Part shown: in pieces, positions 10,701-18,472 of the stretch
Numbering within the stretch: position 1 is the first letter of the stretch
How the letters are laid out: each line of letters opens with the position of its first letter
NCBI GenBank assembly: GCA_964549495.1
Contig: CAZJWJ010000020.1
Coordinates: forward strand, 1 to 64,000
Direction: 5' to 3'
DNA from: JACKBJ01 sp964549495
GTDB taxonomy: Bacteria > Chloroflexota > Anaerolineae > Epilineales > Epilineaceae
Length of the DNA: 64,000 nt
Translations under genes and position numbers: made by a program
The notes under the pieces: model-generated
What the model saw: the letters and a program-made list of their open reading frames with translations, nothing else
What the model was told of the DNA's origin: nothing
Databases searched by the model: none

Positions 10701-10790
10701 CATGGCCTCGGGATGCTCCTCCCAGAGCCGGGTACTGCCGACCAGGTCGGTAAACAGGAAGCTCCGGTTCTCGGCGCGGCCGAGGGCCAT
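7737..10790 (-). CDS. Class III nucleotide cyclase-like / STAND ATPase / TPR regulator
   Basis: 1017-residue cytoplasmic signalling protein. Residues 1-175 are a class III cyclase homology domain (FLFTDLVGSTRLWE with the metal Asp, TTAGDAFSVAF, LNRCARLL with the Asn/Arg pair). Residues of about 190-560 are a LuxR/AfsR-type NTPase (RFIGRGREMAELREWL, P-loop TGCGGCGKTRLAL, LLLVLDNCEHL, ILATSREAL). The C-terminal 400 residues are tetratricopeptide repeats containing many GDYAQA- and GDLDRA-type units. Related cyclases have KTxGD before the second metal Asp. Here the Lys is replaced by Thr, so base selectivity or activity may be altered. The ATG at 10790 has GGAG eight bases upstream. It is transcribed divergently from the membrane protein/MFS pair, and no DNA-binding domain is visible. 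Confidence 0.9.
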   Translation of the reverse strand: MALGRAENRSFLFTDLVGSTRLWEEHPEAMVDALARHDAILRAVMAEHEGHVFTTAGDAFSVAFHAPERAVAAALAAQRALAAEDWEETGPLLARMALHLGRVVIRDGDYVGRPLNRCARLLDTAHGQQILLSEAMAEAVGDGLPEGASLRELGLHRLRDLREPERIFQLAHPDLPTDFPALRSLDALPNNLPVQLTRFIGRGREMAELREWLLESRLVTLTGCGGCGKTRLALQLAADLTDGLRDGAWLVELGSLSDPDLLPQAVAAALGLRPPARTRPRQNGRLDQPTPGKELWMRRLEQYLAQKELLLVLDNCEHLVTACAELAERLLRSCPRLRILATSREALQVAGELSYRVPSLSVPPEEAVDPEVLRGYESVRLFVHRATKIDPSFELGPENAADVAQICRRLDGIPLAIELAAVRVRLMTPAQIARRLDDRFALLTGGGRGAVARQQTLRAAIDWSYEMLGPEERKLLARLSVFRQGFTLEAAERVCGDDDADPAAVDGEDILQLAGQLIEKSLVHFDAAQGRCRLLQTLQQYAAEKLEAEEALRCRRRHRDHYRALAAEAEPHLHGPDQVAWLDRLQLEHGNLRAALDWSLVERDASSALSLAGSLWFFWFVRGYLSEGRRWLEQALALESGPADAPARARARLGAGGLAWRQRDYGAAEALLQVALSEFQALEDLQGEARALHFLGRVSQFQGDYAQAMEHFERSLARSQSGGDRRGEATTLDIMGLAAWQQGDYAQAVEWLDQSLSMAREAGDLRGVAASLNILGRVAHDRADYDRATELYEDSLEVFRALGDEVDIAYVYNKLGNVARHLGDLDRAEELLAESLRRCRELGERRGQAYALGGLGNVARSRGELAAARERFDASLRLSREIGDKRGIADALRNLGWLAQDESREAEAFVLHSEALERYVEMGDKLGIAEGLAGVATAIAGRQPERAARLLGASLGLREAIGAPLPPAQQAHLEGERRVLESALGAEPAAEAFEAGRGLDMRQAVILARELLARPAF

Positions 10791-11028
10791 GCATCGCTCC
10801 GATGACGCGAATAGGGGGACGCCTCATTATCGTCCCTCGGAGGCCTCGCGGCCAGTCTCGCAGCCCATCGGATCCGGATCCGGACCGTCGACCCACCACC
10901 GCGGGCCACCCCGAAGTCCCGACCGCCGTCGACTCCGCGCCAGGGCTTGCTACAATCGCAGGCCGAAGCGGGCGGGCCGGTCGCCCTCGGCAGCCGAAGG
11001 CAGGCCCCAAGACCATCAGGACAATGCC

Positions 11029-11706
11029 TTGACCCCTCCCTCTACGTTCGAATCGGCATCGACCACGGCCCGCAGCCGGCAATCCGCTGCCGCCTCTGGC
11101 CTGCGCGCTTCGATCTGGATCGCATTCGGCATGGCAGCGGCCTTCGCTCCGAGCGAATCGATCGAGGACTTCATCCCCGCCGCCGTGCTCCTGCTGAGCC
11201 TGGACGGAATGGCGGCCGCCGCCACCGCTCGATCCGAAGGCTGGCGAAGCGCCGGCGCGGCGCGTGCCATGGAGGCCGTCTGGAGCCTGATCATGGCGCT
11301 GGCCATCGCCCTGCGCCCGGTCTACTCCATCCTCACCCTGTCCTTCGTCCTGCTGCTCCAACTGCTCCTGTGGATGACGGGACTGGGCGCGATTCGGATG
11401 ACCGCCGCCCTCGGCCGGCCCTATCCGGCATCGAGCGACGAGCCCGAGCGTCGATCCGGTCGAACGCCGGTTCTCGTCGGTCGATCCACCCCGGCGGCCG
11501 AGATCGCCGGTGGCGCGAGCCTGCTCTTGGCCTCGCTGGCATTGCACATCTTCCCTGGCGCCGGCGCGGTGGACCGCCGGCAGGCGCTCGGCGCGATCCT
11601 GCTGCTGGTCGGCCTCCTGGATTGCCTGCGACTCGTCGGACCCCGCCGAACACAGCCCTCCGGTCCGGATCGCGGAAGGATCCCCTCGGAGCGAGACAGC
11701 CGATGA
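11029..11706 (+). CDS. Hydrophobic membrane protein of unknown function, coupled to MFS gene
   Basis: 225-residue protein with no family I recognise. After a Ser/Thr/Ala-rich N-terminus it has four or five apolar stretches (around FIPAAVLLLSLDGM, SLIMALAIAL, SILTLSFVLLLQLLLWM, GASLLLASLALHIF and GAILLLVGLLDCLRLVG) and an Arg/Pro-rich polar tail. No ATG fits the N-terminus. The TTG at 11029 is preferred because AGGA lies seven bases upstream. A later ATG near 11131 would remove the polar lead. The stop overlaps the start of the MFS gene (ATGA), so the two products are probably made together. It might assist or regulate that carrier, but nothing in the sequence shows this directly. Confidence 0.6.
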   Translation: MTPPSTFESASTTARSRQSAAASGLRASIWIAFGMAAAFAPSESIEDFIPAAVLLLSLDGMAAAATARSEGWRSAGAARAMEAVWSLIMALAIALRPVYSILTLSFVLLLQLLLWMTGLGAIRMTAALGRPYPASSDEPERRSGRTPVLVGRSTPAAEIAGGASLLLASLALHIFPGAGAVDRRQALGAILLLVGLLDCLRLVGPRRTQPSGPDRGRIPSERDSR

Positions 11707-13070
11707 GCTCGGAGGCGGACTACCGGGATCTGCGGTACAACTTCGGGGTGCACAGCATCGACGCCAGCTTCTTCGGGCTGGCCCTCGGCTTGGCCTCCTG
11801 GATCTCGGTCATCCCCATCTTCCTGGCCCAGCGCACCGACTCGGCCTTGCTGGTGGGCATGATCGCCAGCATCCAGCCGATGGGCTGGCATCTGCCGCAG
11901 CTCTTGACCGCCGGCCGGGTGGCCCGATTGCCGGTCCTGATGCCGATGGTCCTGCGCATGACCATCATCGAGCGCCTGCCCTTCTTCCTCCTGGCCCTGC
12001 TGGCGCTGGCCTCCGAGCGGCTGCCCGACGGGCTGGTGATCCTGGGCGTCTACCTGCTGGTCGGCCTGGTGGGGCTGGGCGGCGGGCTGACGGCTACGCC
12101 CTACCAGGCCCTGGTCGGCAAGATCATCCCCTTCGATCGGCACGGCTTCTTCTACGGCATCAAGACGGCCGCCGCCAACTTGACGCTGGCCTTCGGCGCG
12201 ATCCTCGCCGGCCTGCTGATCGAGGCCCTGCCGGGCGGCCGCGGCTTCGCGCTCTGCTTCGGATTGGCCGGCCTGGCCACCGTGGCCAGCTGGCTCTTCT
12301 TGGCCCGAACGCGCGAGGACGGGCAGGCGGGTGCCGGCCGGCCGTCGGATGGCCCCCGTCCCCGCCGACGGCGTCTGCTGGGCACGCCCGGCCGCATCCC
12401 GCCCGGCCCGGGCGCCTTGCCCCCGCCGCCCGTCGACGCAGCCAGCCTGCCGCAGGCCTTGCCGAAGGCGCGGACCCTCCTCCGCCGCGACGGCGACTTC
12501 CGCCGCTTCCTGATCGCGCGCACCTTGGCCCAGCTCTGCACCATGGCCGCCGCCTACTACACGCTCTACGCCCTGCGTCGCTTCGATGCCGGCGCGGAGA
12601 TGGTCGGCTGGCTGACCGCCGTCTTCGCCGCGGCCCAGACCCTGGGCAACCCGCTGCTCGGCTGGGCCGGCGACCGCTGGGGCCACGTCAGCGCCATGCG
12701 CATGGGCCTGCTGGCCGGCAGCCTGGGCGCCATCATCGCCATGCTGGCACCGGGCGTGGCTTGGCTCTTCGCGGCCTACTTCCTCTCGGGGCTGGCCAAC
12801 ATCGCCGCCTTCACCCTGCCCCTGGCCCTCAACCTGCGCTTCGGATCGCCGGAGGAGCGGCCGATCTATATCGGGCTCTCCAGCAGCCTGACCGCGCCGA
12901 GCATCTTCCTCGCGCCCTTGCTCGGCGGCTGGCTGGCCGGCAGCCTGGGCTTCTGGGCCTGCTTCCTGCTGGCGGCAGTGGGCGGCATCGGCGCCTCGCT
13001 GGCGCTGCGCCGGGGCATGGGGCGCCGGCCGCGCAGCGATCCACGGGCCATGGACGTTCCCGTCGCGTAG
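11703..13070 (+). CDS. Major facilitator superfamily transporter
   Basis: 455-residue inner-membrane carrier with twelve predicted helices in two six-helix halves. The halves are separated by a Pro/Arg-rich cytoplasmic loop at about residues 205-260. The N-terminal half has FGLALGLASWISVIPIFLAQ and the intracellular motif DRHGFFYGIKTAAANLTLAFG. The C-terminal half repeats the pattern with PLLGWAGDRWGHVSAMRMG, which matches the MFS loop-2/3 signature G-D-R-x-G. The start is the ATG at 11703 that overlaps the previous gene's stop by 4 bases. Substrate is not indicated by motifs. It converges on the glycosyltransferase gene with only four bases between the stops. Confidence 0.85.
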   Translation: MSSEADYRDLRYNFGVHSIDASFFGLALGLASWISVIPIFLAQRTDSALLVGMIASIQPMGWHLPQLLTAGRVARLPVLMPMVLRMTIIERLPFFLLALLALASERLPDGLVILGVYLLVGLVGLGGGLTATPYQALVGKIIPFDRHGFFYGIKTAAANLTLAFGAILAGLLIEALPGGRGFALCFGLAGLATVASWLFLARTREDGQAGAGRPSDGPRPRRRRLLGTPGRIPPGPGALPPPPVDAASLPQALPKARTLLRRDGDFRRFLIARTLAQLCTMAAAYYTLYALRRFDAGAEMVGWLTAVFAAAQTLGNPLLGWAGDRWGHVSAMRMGLLAGSLGAIIAMLAPGVAWLFAAYFLSGLANIAAFTLPLALNLRFGSPEERPIYIGLSSSLTAPSIFLAPLLGGWLAGSLGFWACFLLAAVGGIGASLALRRGMGRRPRSDPRAMDVPVA

Positions 13071-13074
13071 GAAG

Positions 13075-14319
13075 CTAGATCGGCTGCCCGAGCAATCTCG
13101 AATAGGCCTCCAGGAGTCGATCGGCGGCGGCCTGCCAGCTGAAGCCTGCTGCCTGCTCGAGTCCGCGGGCGATCATGCGCTGGCTCAAGGCCGGGTCGTC
13201 GAGCAACCGCTGCATGGCGGAGACCAAGGCGGCCCGGTCGCCGGCCGGCACGAGCAAGGCGGCATCGCCAGCCACCTCGGGCAGCGAGGAGTTGTCGGCC
13301 GAGACCACCGGCCGGCCGCAGGCCATCGCTTCGAGCACCGGAATGCCGAAGCCCTCGTAGTAGCTGGGGAAGGCGAAGAGCTCGGCCAGGTTGTAGAGCG
13401 CGGGCAGGTCCTCGTCGGCGACGAACCCGGCCAAGTGGATGCGCTCGGCCAAAGGGGAGCCTTCGGCGGCGCGCAGGATGGGCTGGTAGAGCCAGCCGTG
13501 GCCGCCGGCGATGACCAGGTGCAGGTCGGGACGGTCCCCGGCCAGGACCTCGAAGGCTTGGATCAGCCCCGGAAAGTTCTTGCGCGGCTCGAGCGTGCCC
13601 AGGCCCAAGACGAAGCGCTCGGGCAGCGCGAGCTGGTTCCGAACCGCATCCAAGACGGACCGATCCTCGATGGGTCGGAATCGGGGCTCGACCCCGGCGC
13701 CGACCACCGCCACCCGATCCGCACTCAGGCCCATCCAGCGCTCGAGGTCACGCCGCGTGCTCTCCGAGTCGGCCAAGACCAGGCCGGCGCGCTCGAGGCT
13801 GCGCGGCACCGCTTGGGTCAGGAAGCGCGCCAAGGAAGGCAAGGCGCCCTGGGGGTGGGTGAGGAAGGAGAGGTCGTGGACCGTCACCAGGCCCCGGGCC
13901 CGCGCCAGGGGAGGCAGCACGAAGTCCATCGAGTGGTAGAGATCGCCCCCGCCGGCCAGCCAGTCCGAGGGCAGGGGCAGGCGCAAGCGCTGCTGCAGAC
14001 GGGTCAGCCAGACCGAGGACAAGGGCAGGCGCCGGACCTCGACGCCGTCGGGCAGCTGCGGCAACCGCTCCAGCGATGCTTCGCGCGCGACCGCCAGCCG
14101 CAGGTCGAGATCCGGGCGCGGATCGCGCTGGAGCAAGGCACCGACCAGCCCCCGCGCATAGCGGCCGATCCCGCCGCCTTGCGTCAGGGCCGGCGTGTAG
14201 TCGATGATCACCCGCGGACGGCGCCCGCCGCTCCGCCTGTCGATCGCCGCGCTGGAGGGGCCGCGATCGCGGGGTCTGGATGCCTTCAATCTACCGGCCG
14301 GTTCAGCCACGGAAGCCAC
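13075..14319 (-). CDS. Family GT4 glycosyltransferase
   Basis: 414-residue GT-B fold retaining glycosyltransferase that would move a sugar from an NDP-sugar to a cell-surface glycan or lipid precursor in the cytoplasm. The acceptor half begins with VIIDYTPALTQGGGIGRYARG. The donor half has LGLGTLEPRKNFPGLIQAF, VIAGGHGW and FVADEDLPALYNLAELFAFPSYYEGFGIPVLEAMACG, the last holding the E-x7-E nucleotide-sugar motif. A GTG at 14319 is used because GGAGG sits six bases upstream and it overlaps the end of the preceding gene. A GTG at 14211, directly at the first beta strand, is the alternative. No membrane anchor is visible. Confidence 0.88.
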   Translation of the reverse strand: MASVAEPAGRLKASRPRDRGPSSAAIDRRSGGRRPRVIIDYTPALTQGGGIGRYARGLVGALLQRDPRPDLDLRLAVAREASLERLPQLPDGVEVRRLPLSSVWLTRLQQRLRLPLPSDWLAGGGDLYHSMDFVLPPLARARGLVTVHDLSFLTHPQGALPSLARFLTQAVPRSLERAGLVLADSESTRRDLERWMGLSADRVAVVGAGVEPRFRPIEDRSVLDAVRNQLALPERFVLGLGTLEPRKNFPGLIQAFEVLAGDRPDLHLVIAGGHGWLYQPILRAAEGSPLAERIHLAGFVADEDLPALYNLAELFAFPSYYEGFGIPVLEAMACGRPVVSADNSSLPEVAGDAALLVPAGDRAALVSAMQRLLDDPALSQRMIARGLEQAAGFSWQAAADRLLEAYSRLLGQPI

Positions 14320-16520
14320 AACCGGCCTCCACCTTGGCAGAGCCTGAGGCTCTGCGGATCCGCAGCTCCGGGCGCACAGTATCGAAGGCGGACCTCCGAG
14401 GGCTCAGGGCTCGTCAAACAATAAGAGGCACAATTCGGACGCCGCTGCATCCACCGTGTCGGCCCGCTGCTCGTCGGCAATAGCGCTGCTATTGCCTCCT
14501 CCCAGCGAACCGACACGGCGGCGCAGCACCGCCCTCGGTTGCGCCTCTTATTGATCGACGAGCCCTCAGCGGCCCATGCTTCGCCCTCGCGGGTCGCCTG
14601 GAATCGGATGCGGTCGAGACCTCGCGCTTCCTCGGGCACGCGCAGCATCCAGGTGCCGGCGGCGGGAATCAGCTCGGCTTGGCTCGGCTCGTCGAGAACT
14701 CGAATCGCCAGGCCATCGGCGAGCGGCGAGCGGACCGGCAGGTCGACCTGGACCGTGCTGCCCGGCAGGACGAAGAGCGTGTGGTCGAAGCCCGGAGGGG
14801 CTTGCCCGTCGTCGATGCCGAGTCCGGGCGGTGACTCGAAGCTCACCGGCCGGCTGCGGGCCATGCTCCCGTCGGCATAGAGCGCCTCGGCCTGCAAGCG
14901 CTGGGGGCCAGCGCCCAAGAGGTCGGCGGTCAGCGAGATGCTCGCCCTGGCCCCCGGGAAGGCCGCGACGATCCGGTCGTCCTGCCAGAGCCGGAGCTCG
15001 AAGGCCGGTCCGCCACGGGCTCGGAGCTCGAGCTGCGCGATGGTGGGCAGCAGGTCCTCGTCCAGCGTCAACTCGACACCGCGACCCATGTTGTCCACCT
15101 CGATCTCGCCGACCCACCGGCCTTGGTTCTGCAGCGCGTGATCCTCGAAGGCCACCAGCCGCAGGTCGTGCCAACCGTCGCTCAGCCCGCGCGTGTCCAG
15201 CTCGAAGAGCGCTCCCGAGCGGGTGATGGCCCGTCTGCGGCCATCGACGAGGACCTCGATGCGGCCCACGCTGCGTTCGGGTTCTCCGGCCTCGGCCTCC
15301 GCGGTCAGCAGCAGGCGCCCGCCGACCGGGCCGTCGGGCAGGCCGAGCAGCTGCACGCTGGGCGGGTGGACGAAGGGACGGGTGAGCGGATCGCCGTAGA
15401 AGAGCGTCTGGAAGGCGGTCCAGGGTGTGGAGCGCCAAAGCGCCTCGCCGAGGCTCATGCCGGCCAGGTATCGGGCGTGGAGATCCGGGTCCGGGAACTT
15501 GCCCCCGGTGCAAGGCTCTTCGACCGTGCCCGCGCTGCCGGCCGCCCCGGCGGCGATCCACTGCGACATCTTGCCCTGCGAAGCGCTGTCGAAGCGGCCG
15601 GCGAAGCTGGTCAGGTGGTCGGCGAAGGCTCCGGGCAGGATGCCCAGGTCGGCCTGATCCAGGCTCGGGTCGGTCAGACCGGTGAGGATGCCCAGGGCAT
15701 CGTGCCGGCCCTCGGGAATGCGCCCCTGGATGACTTCCGCCTGCCCGCCGAGCGCCCGGATGCTGTCCACCGTGGCGGGCCAGAGCCGGCGGCGATCCCG
15801 GGTGCGGACATCGTCCGGGCTGTCCATGAAGTAGAAGGTGCCATCGGGATGGCTGAAGTCGGCCGCCGCGCTGCCTGCGATGGCACGCTCCAACTCGGCG
15901 ACCGTGTTGCCCCGCTCGCCGAGGTATCCGAGCAGGAAGGCGATGCGGTAGCGCTGCGAGCCGGCGCCCTCGGCGGGCATGCCATCGCGCCAGGCCAGCG
16001 TCGCATCGAAAGCGGGCTCCCGGTCCGCGCTCGTGAAGCGCCCGCCGTAGTACTGGTTTCGGATCTGATCGTGCAAGCCCCCTGCCAGGATCTCCTCGGC
16101 GAATGGCAAGAAGCCATAGGCCGAGCTGAGCGAGAGCCGGGACACCTGCAGACAGCCCGAAGCGATGATGCCGGCCGGAATGGGCACGAAGAAGTCACGG
16201 CCGGGCGCGATGATCAGGGAGTCGACTTGATCGGCGATTCCCCGAGCGGCCAGCTCGCCCTCCAGGATCTGGCCCTGCAGCGCATGCAGCTGCTCGAAGC
16301 TCTGCGCGCCCGGGCGCATGGTCAGAATCCGGCCGGATGGAATGTCGCGGGCCACCGCGTAGATGCGTCCTAGGCGCAGCGAATCGGGATCGCTCGGATC
16401 GATGATCAACAGGGAGCGCTCGGGCCCGCCACCCGCCGCGAGGGGCGAGGCGAGGCCCAAGAGCAACAAGCCCGCGAGCGCGGCAGATCGCACTAACAGG
16501 CGCATGGACATACCGCACAT
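14286..16520 (-). CDS. Secreted TIGR03790-like protein carrying an in-frame mobile-element insertion
   Basis: 744-residue exported protein with a cleavable signal (MRLLVRSAALAGLLLLGLAS, then LAAGG). The main domain (LLIIDPSDPDSLRLGRIYAVARDIP, LIIAPGRDFFVPIP, FLLGYLGERGNTVAELERAI, AGAAGSAGTVEEPCTGG, ALWRSTPWTAFQTLFYGDPL) looks like the uncharacterised TIGR03790 family. It is followed by beta-rich Ig/carbohydrate-binding-like segments. Codons for about residues 652-705 are contributed by a 159-bp palindromic element plus its 3-bp target duplication (162 bp, exactly 54 codons). The frame continues into PSEVRLRYCAPGAADPQSLR, which looks like the original C-terminus. The start overlaps the MazG gene end by 28 bases and the stop overlaps the GT4 start by 34. 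GGAGG lies ten bases before the ATG. Function is unknown. Confidence 0.75.
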   Translation of the reverse strand: MCGMSMRLLVRSAALAGLLLLGLASPLAAGGGPERSLLIIDPSDPDSLRLGRIYAVARDIPSGRILTMRPGAQSFEQLHALQGQILEGELAARGIADQVDSLIIAPGRDFFVPIPAGIIASGCLQVSRLSLSSAYGFLPFAEEILAGGLHDQIRNQYYGGRFTSADREPAFDATLAWRDGMPAEGAGSQRYRIAFLLGYLGERGNTVAELERAIAGSAAADFSHPDGTFYFMDSPDDVRTRDRRRLWPATVDSIRALGGQAEVIQGRIPEGRHDALGILTGLTDPSLDQADLGILPGAFADHLTSFAGRFDSASQGKMSQWIAAGAAGSAGTVEEPCTGGKFPDPDLHARYLAGMSLGEALWRSTPWTAFQTLFYGDPLTRPFVHPPSVQLLGLPDGPVGGRLLLTAEAEAGEPERSVGRIEVLVDGRRRAITRSGALFELDTRGLSDGWHDLRLVAFEDHALQNQGRWVGEIEVDNMGRGVELTLDEDLLPTIAQLELRARGGPAFELRLWQDDRIVAAFPGARASISLTADLLGAGPQRLQAEALYADGSMARSRPVSFESPPGLGIDDGQAPPGFDHTLFVLPGSTVQVDLPVRSPLADGLAIRVLDEPSQAELIPAAGTWMLRVPEEARGLDRIRFQATREGEAWAAEGSSINKRRNRGRCCAAVSVRWEEAIAALLPTSSGPTRWMQRRPNCASYCLTSPEPSEVRLRYCAPGAADPQSLRLCQGGGRLWLPWLNRPVD
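14407..14565. mobile_element. 159-bp MITE-like palindromic element, copy 1 (inside a CDS)
   Basis: Element bounded by GGGCTCGTC...GACGAGCCC. Its terminal inverted repeats extend about 23 bases (GGGCTCGTCAAACAATAAGA at the left end, two mismatches to the right end), and TCA is duplicated immediately outside both ends (14404-14406 and 14566-14568). A second inner repeat pair (CCGTGTCGG / CCGACACGG) and a central 9-bp perfect stem (GGCAATAGC gct GCTATTGCC) let nearly the whole element fold back on itself. Copy 2 at 56211-56369, reverse-complemented, has the same length with 12 mismatches and no gaps. No transposase is encoded. Equal length, terminal repeats and 3-bp duplications make it a non-autonomous transposable element. 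TNA targets suggest an IS5/IS1031-like or Harbinger-like transposase, which is an inference. Confidence 0.88.
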
Positions 16521-16795
16521 TTCGGGCAGCCTCCGGCGTAGCGTCGCGCGGCCTCCTCCAGATCGACCTCGAGCAGGCTGGCCAGGGTCGAGAGCCAGGC
16601 CAGCACGTCGCTGGTCTCTTCCATCAGGCGCCGCGGGTCGCGGGGCTCGCGCCGCAACTCCTTGGCCAGCTCGCCGACCTCTTCGACCAGCCAGTTGAAG
16701 CTGGCCTCGATGCCGCGTTCGCGGTCTCGCTCCAGATAGAGCGCTTCGATCTGGCGTTGAAAGCCGGAGATGCGCATCGGCTCCGGTGTGGCCAT
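16493..16795 (-). CDS. MazG-like nucleotide pyrophosphohydrolase with Cys-rich tail
   Basis: Compact 100-residue all-alpha NTP pyrophosphohydrolase, expected to hydrolyse (d)NTPs or modified nucleotides to the monophosphate. The helices carry the acidic metal-binding pattern: ASFNWLVEEVGELAKELRRE (E-E-x2-E) followed by LMEETSDVLAWLSTLASLLEVDLEEA (E-E-x2-D). The C-terminus ends in CPKCAVCPCAC, five cysteines in eleven residues, which could bind a metal ion. The ATG at 16795 is preceded by AAGGAGGG seven bases upstream, a strong site that outranks the in-frame ATG six codons later. Its end overlaps the start of the secreted protein gene by 28 bases, giving a MazG / secreted protein / GT4 operon. 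Confidence 0.85.
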   Translation of the reverse strand: MATPEPMRISGFQRQIEALYLERDRERGIEASFNWLVEEVGELAKELRREPRDPRRLMEETSDVLAWLSTLASLLEVDLEEAARRYAGGCPKCAVCPCAC

Positions 16796-16924
16796 CCGAA
16801 CCCTCCTTCGGTCATCGTGGCGCGACGAGTCTAGCATTCGCCGTGACCTGTCGCCATCGGAAGGGCCGGACCGACCGGTCCCTGCTCGGCCGGCTGGACG
16901 CCCCGGGTGTACAATTCGCAGCCC

Positions 16925-17842
16925 ATGGACCTCCCCGAAGACGCCGCGCAGCGTCCGCCATCGGCCAACCGATCGCCGGATCGCCGGCGATCGGCCGACC
17001 GGTTTTCGATCGGCCAGCTGTCGATCGGCCGCTTGGCCGTGCTGGTCGCCTTCCTGCTCCTCCTGGCCAGCCTGCTCCTTGGCGCGCCGTCCTGGGTCTC
17101 GACCATCTTCCAAGCCGGCTTCATCGGCGGCTTCACCAATACCGTCGCCATCCACATGCTCTTCGTCAAGACCTGGTACCTGCCCGGCTCGGGCGTCTTG
17201 CTCGAACGCAAGGACGCCATCGTGGCCAGCCTGGCGGCGACCATGGAAGAGCATATCCTCAACCCCTCCCTGATCGAGGAGCGGGTCCGCCTGCTCTCGC
17301 GCAGCATCGACTACGACCGGGTGATCGACGGGCTGAACGCGGTGATCGACGAGCTGCGGCTGGACTTGATCCGCTTCCTGCACGAGCCGGAGCAGCGCCG
17401 GCGCATCCGCGACGCGGTGCAGCAGGAAGGCAGCTTCTGGAGCGACATGGCCGACGTGGTCGGCGTGGTGCGCTACGAGAACATCGCCGACCGCATCGTG
17501 GCCGGCCTGGAAACGCAGATCCTCGAGTTCCGGCTCGACCGCGCCATGCTCGACGCGGCCGTCGGCTACGTCGGCAGCTTGGAGGACTTCCTGCTCGAGC
17601 CCAACAACCCGCTGATCCTGCGCCATTACGGATCGGAGATGTCGGCGGCCCAGCTGGTCTTCCACAAGCTGGATGCGCGGCAGCTGGTCATCGACAAGCT
17701 CTCGGCCTACGAGGCCGAGCAGATCCGCGACATCGTCAGCCGCAACATCCGGGAGCACCTGTCCTGGCTGGAATTCTTCGGGGTGCTGCTCGGCATGGGC
17801 ATCGCGGCGCTGGTGCTCCTGGCCGGCAATTTCGCCGGCTGA
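16925..17842 (+). CDS. DUF445 family membrane protein
   Basis: 305-residue DUF445 (YheB/YjiN-like) protein of unknown function. After a polar Arg/Ser/Asp-rich N-terminus come an apolar segment (LAVLVAFLLLLASLLLG) and the family signature QAGFIGGFTNTVAIHMLF. A long, mostly helical domain follows (about residues 85-285), full of amphipathic segments such as HILNPSLIEERVRLLSRSI. It ends in a C-terminal helix WLEFFGVLLGMGIAALVLLAG. The two membrane segments at opposite ends put the central helical domain on one side of the membrane. The ATG at 16925 (MDLPED) is used. Transcription converges with the PspC-like gene, with a 20-bp palindrome between the two stops. Confidence 0.85.
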   Translation: MDLPEDAAQRPPSANRSPDRRRSADRFSIGQLSIGRLAVLVAFLLLLASLLLGAPSWVSTIFQAGFIGGFTNTVAIHMLFVKTWYLPGSGVLLERKDAIVASLAATMEEHILNPSLIEERVRLLSRSIDYDRVIDGLNAVIDELRLDLIRFLHEPEQRRRIRDAVQQEGSFWSDMADVVGVVRYENIADRIVAGLETQILEFRLDRAMLDAAVGYVGSLEDFLLEPNNPLILRHYGSEMSAAQLVFHKLDARQLVIDKLSAYEAEQIRDIVSRNIREHLSWLEFFGVLLGMGIAALVLLAGNFAG

Positions 17843-17873
17843 CCCGGCCCGCGGTCCGCGCGACAGGGCGGCG

Positions 17874-17893
17874 GGGTCCGATCGATCGGACCC
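17874..17893. terminator. 20-bp perfect palindrome between convergent genes
   Basis: GGGTCCGATCGATCGGACCC is a perfect palindrome that can form an 8-bp stem with a TCGA loop. It sits 31 bases after the DUF445 stop and 4 bases from the stop of the opposing PspC-like gene. Position and symmetry suit a two-way transcription stop. There is no T-run, so it would be an atypical intrinsic terminator. A protein-binding site is the other reading. Confidence 0.5.
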
Positions 17894-17897
17894 GCGC

Positions 17898-18215
17898 TCA
17901 GCCCGCGAAGGCGCCCAGGATGGACAGCGGAATGCTGAAGAGCATCGCGCAGAGCACGCAGAGGAAGGGCAGCACGAAGATCAGGATCAAGAGCACCATC
18001 GGCAGCGAGGCTCGTTGGCCTCGCTCGTCGGGCATCACGACCCAGGCCAAGAGGTAGAAGAGCAGGCCGCTGCCGCCGCTGACAACCGTACCCAAGACCC
18101 AGAGCAGTCGCATCAGGGTGGCGTCCATGCCGAAGCCGCGCGCCAGGCCGGCACAGACGCCGGTCAAGAGCCGGTTGTCGTCCGGTCGATAGTAGTCGGT
18201 TCTCAACGGTTCCAT
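17898..18215 (-). CDS. PspC-domain small membrane protein
   Basis: 105-residue protein with an N-terminal PspC domain (DDNRLLTGVCAGLARGFGMDATLMRLLWV...GLLFYLLAWVVMP) and a second hydrophobic hairpin at the C-terminus (SLPMVLLILIFVLPFLCVLCAMLF). PspC proteins take part in envelope-stress sensing with PspA in some bacteria. No pspA is seen in this window, and short stand-alone PspC proteins are common, so its role is open. The ATG at 18215 is chosen because GAGGAGAG lies seven bases upstream. An earlier in-frame ATG only adds a polar lead. Confidence 0.85.
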   Translation of the reverse strand: MEPLRTDYYRPDDNRLLTGVCAGLARGFGMDATLMRLLWVLGTVVSGGSGLLFYLLAWVVMPDERGQRASLPMVLLILIFVLPFLCVLCAMLFSIPLSILGAFAG

Positions 18216-18472
18216 GTCAGCTCTCCTCGCGGGCTGGTTTCGATCCATCGGGCCGATCTACGCATCCCTCCGCGTCCCGGTTGCGCGCGGGACCACCCGG
18301 AGCGGTCCACCGAGTCCGAGCGGCGGGTGGGGCGCGTCAAGCAATCGGTGGCGCGCTGCCGCCCTGAGTTCGCCATGCGCCGCATTTCGGCGCAGCGCCA
18401 CGGATCGACACGGGATTCTTTGCGCGGGCGCGCCCAATCGAAGGCTGGGGGCACGAAATCCGCGCCAACCCC

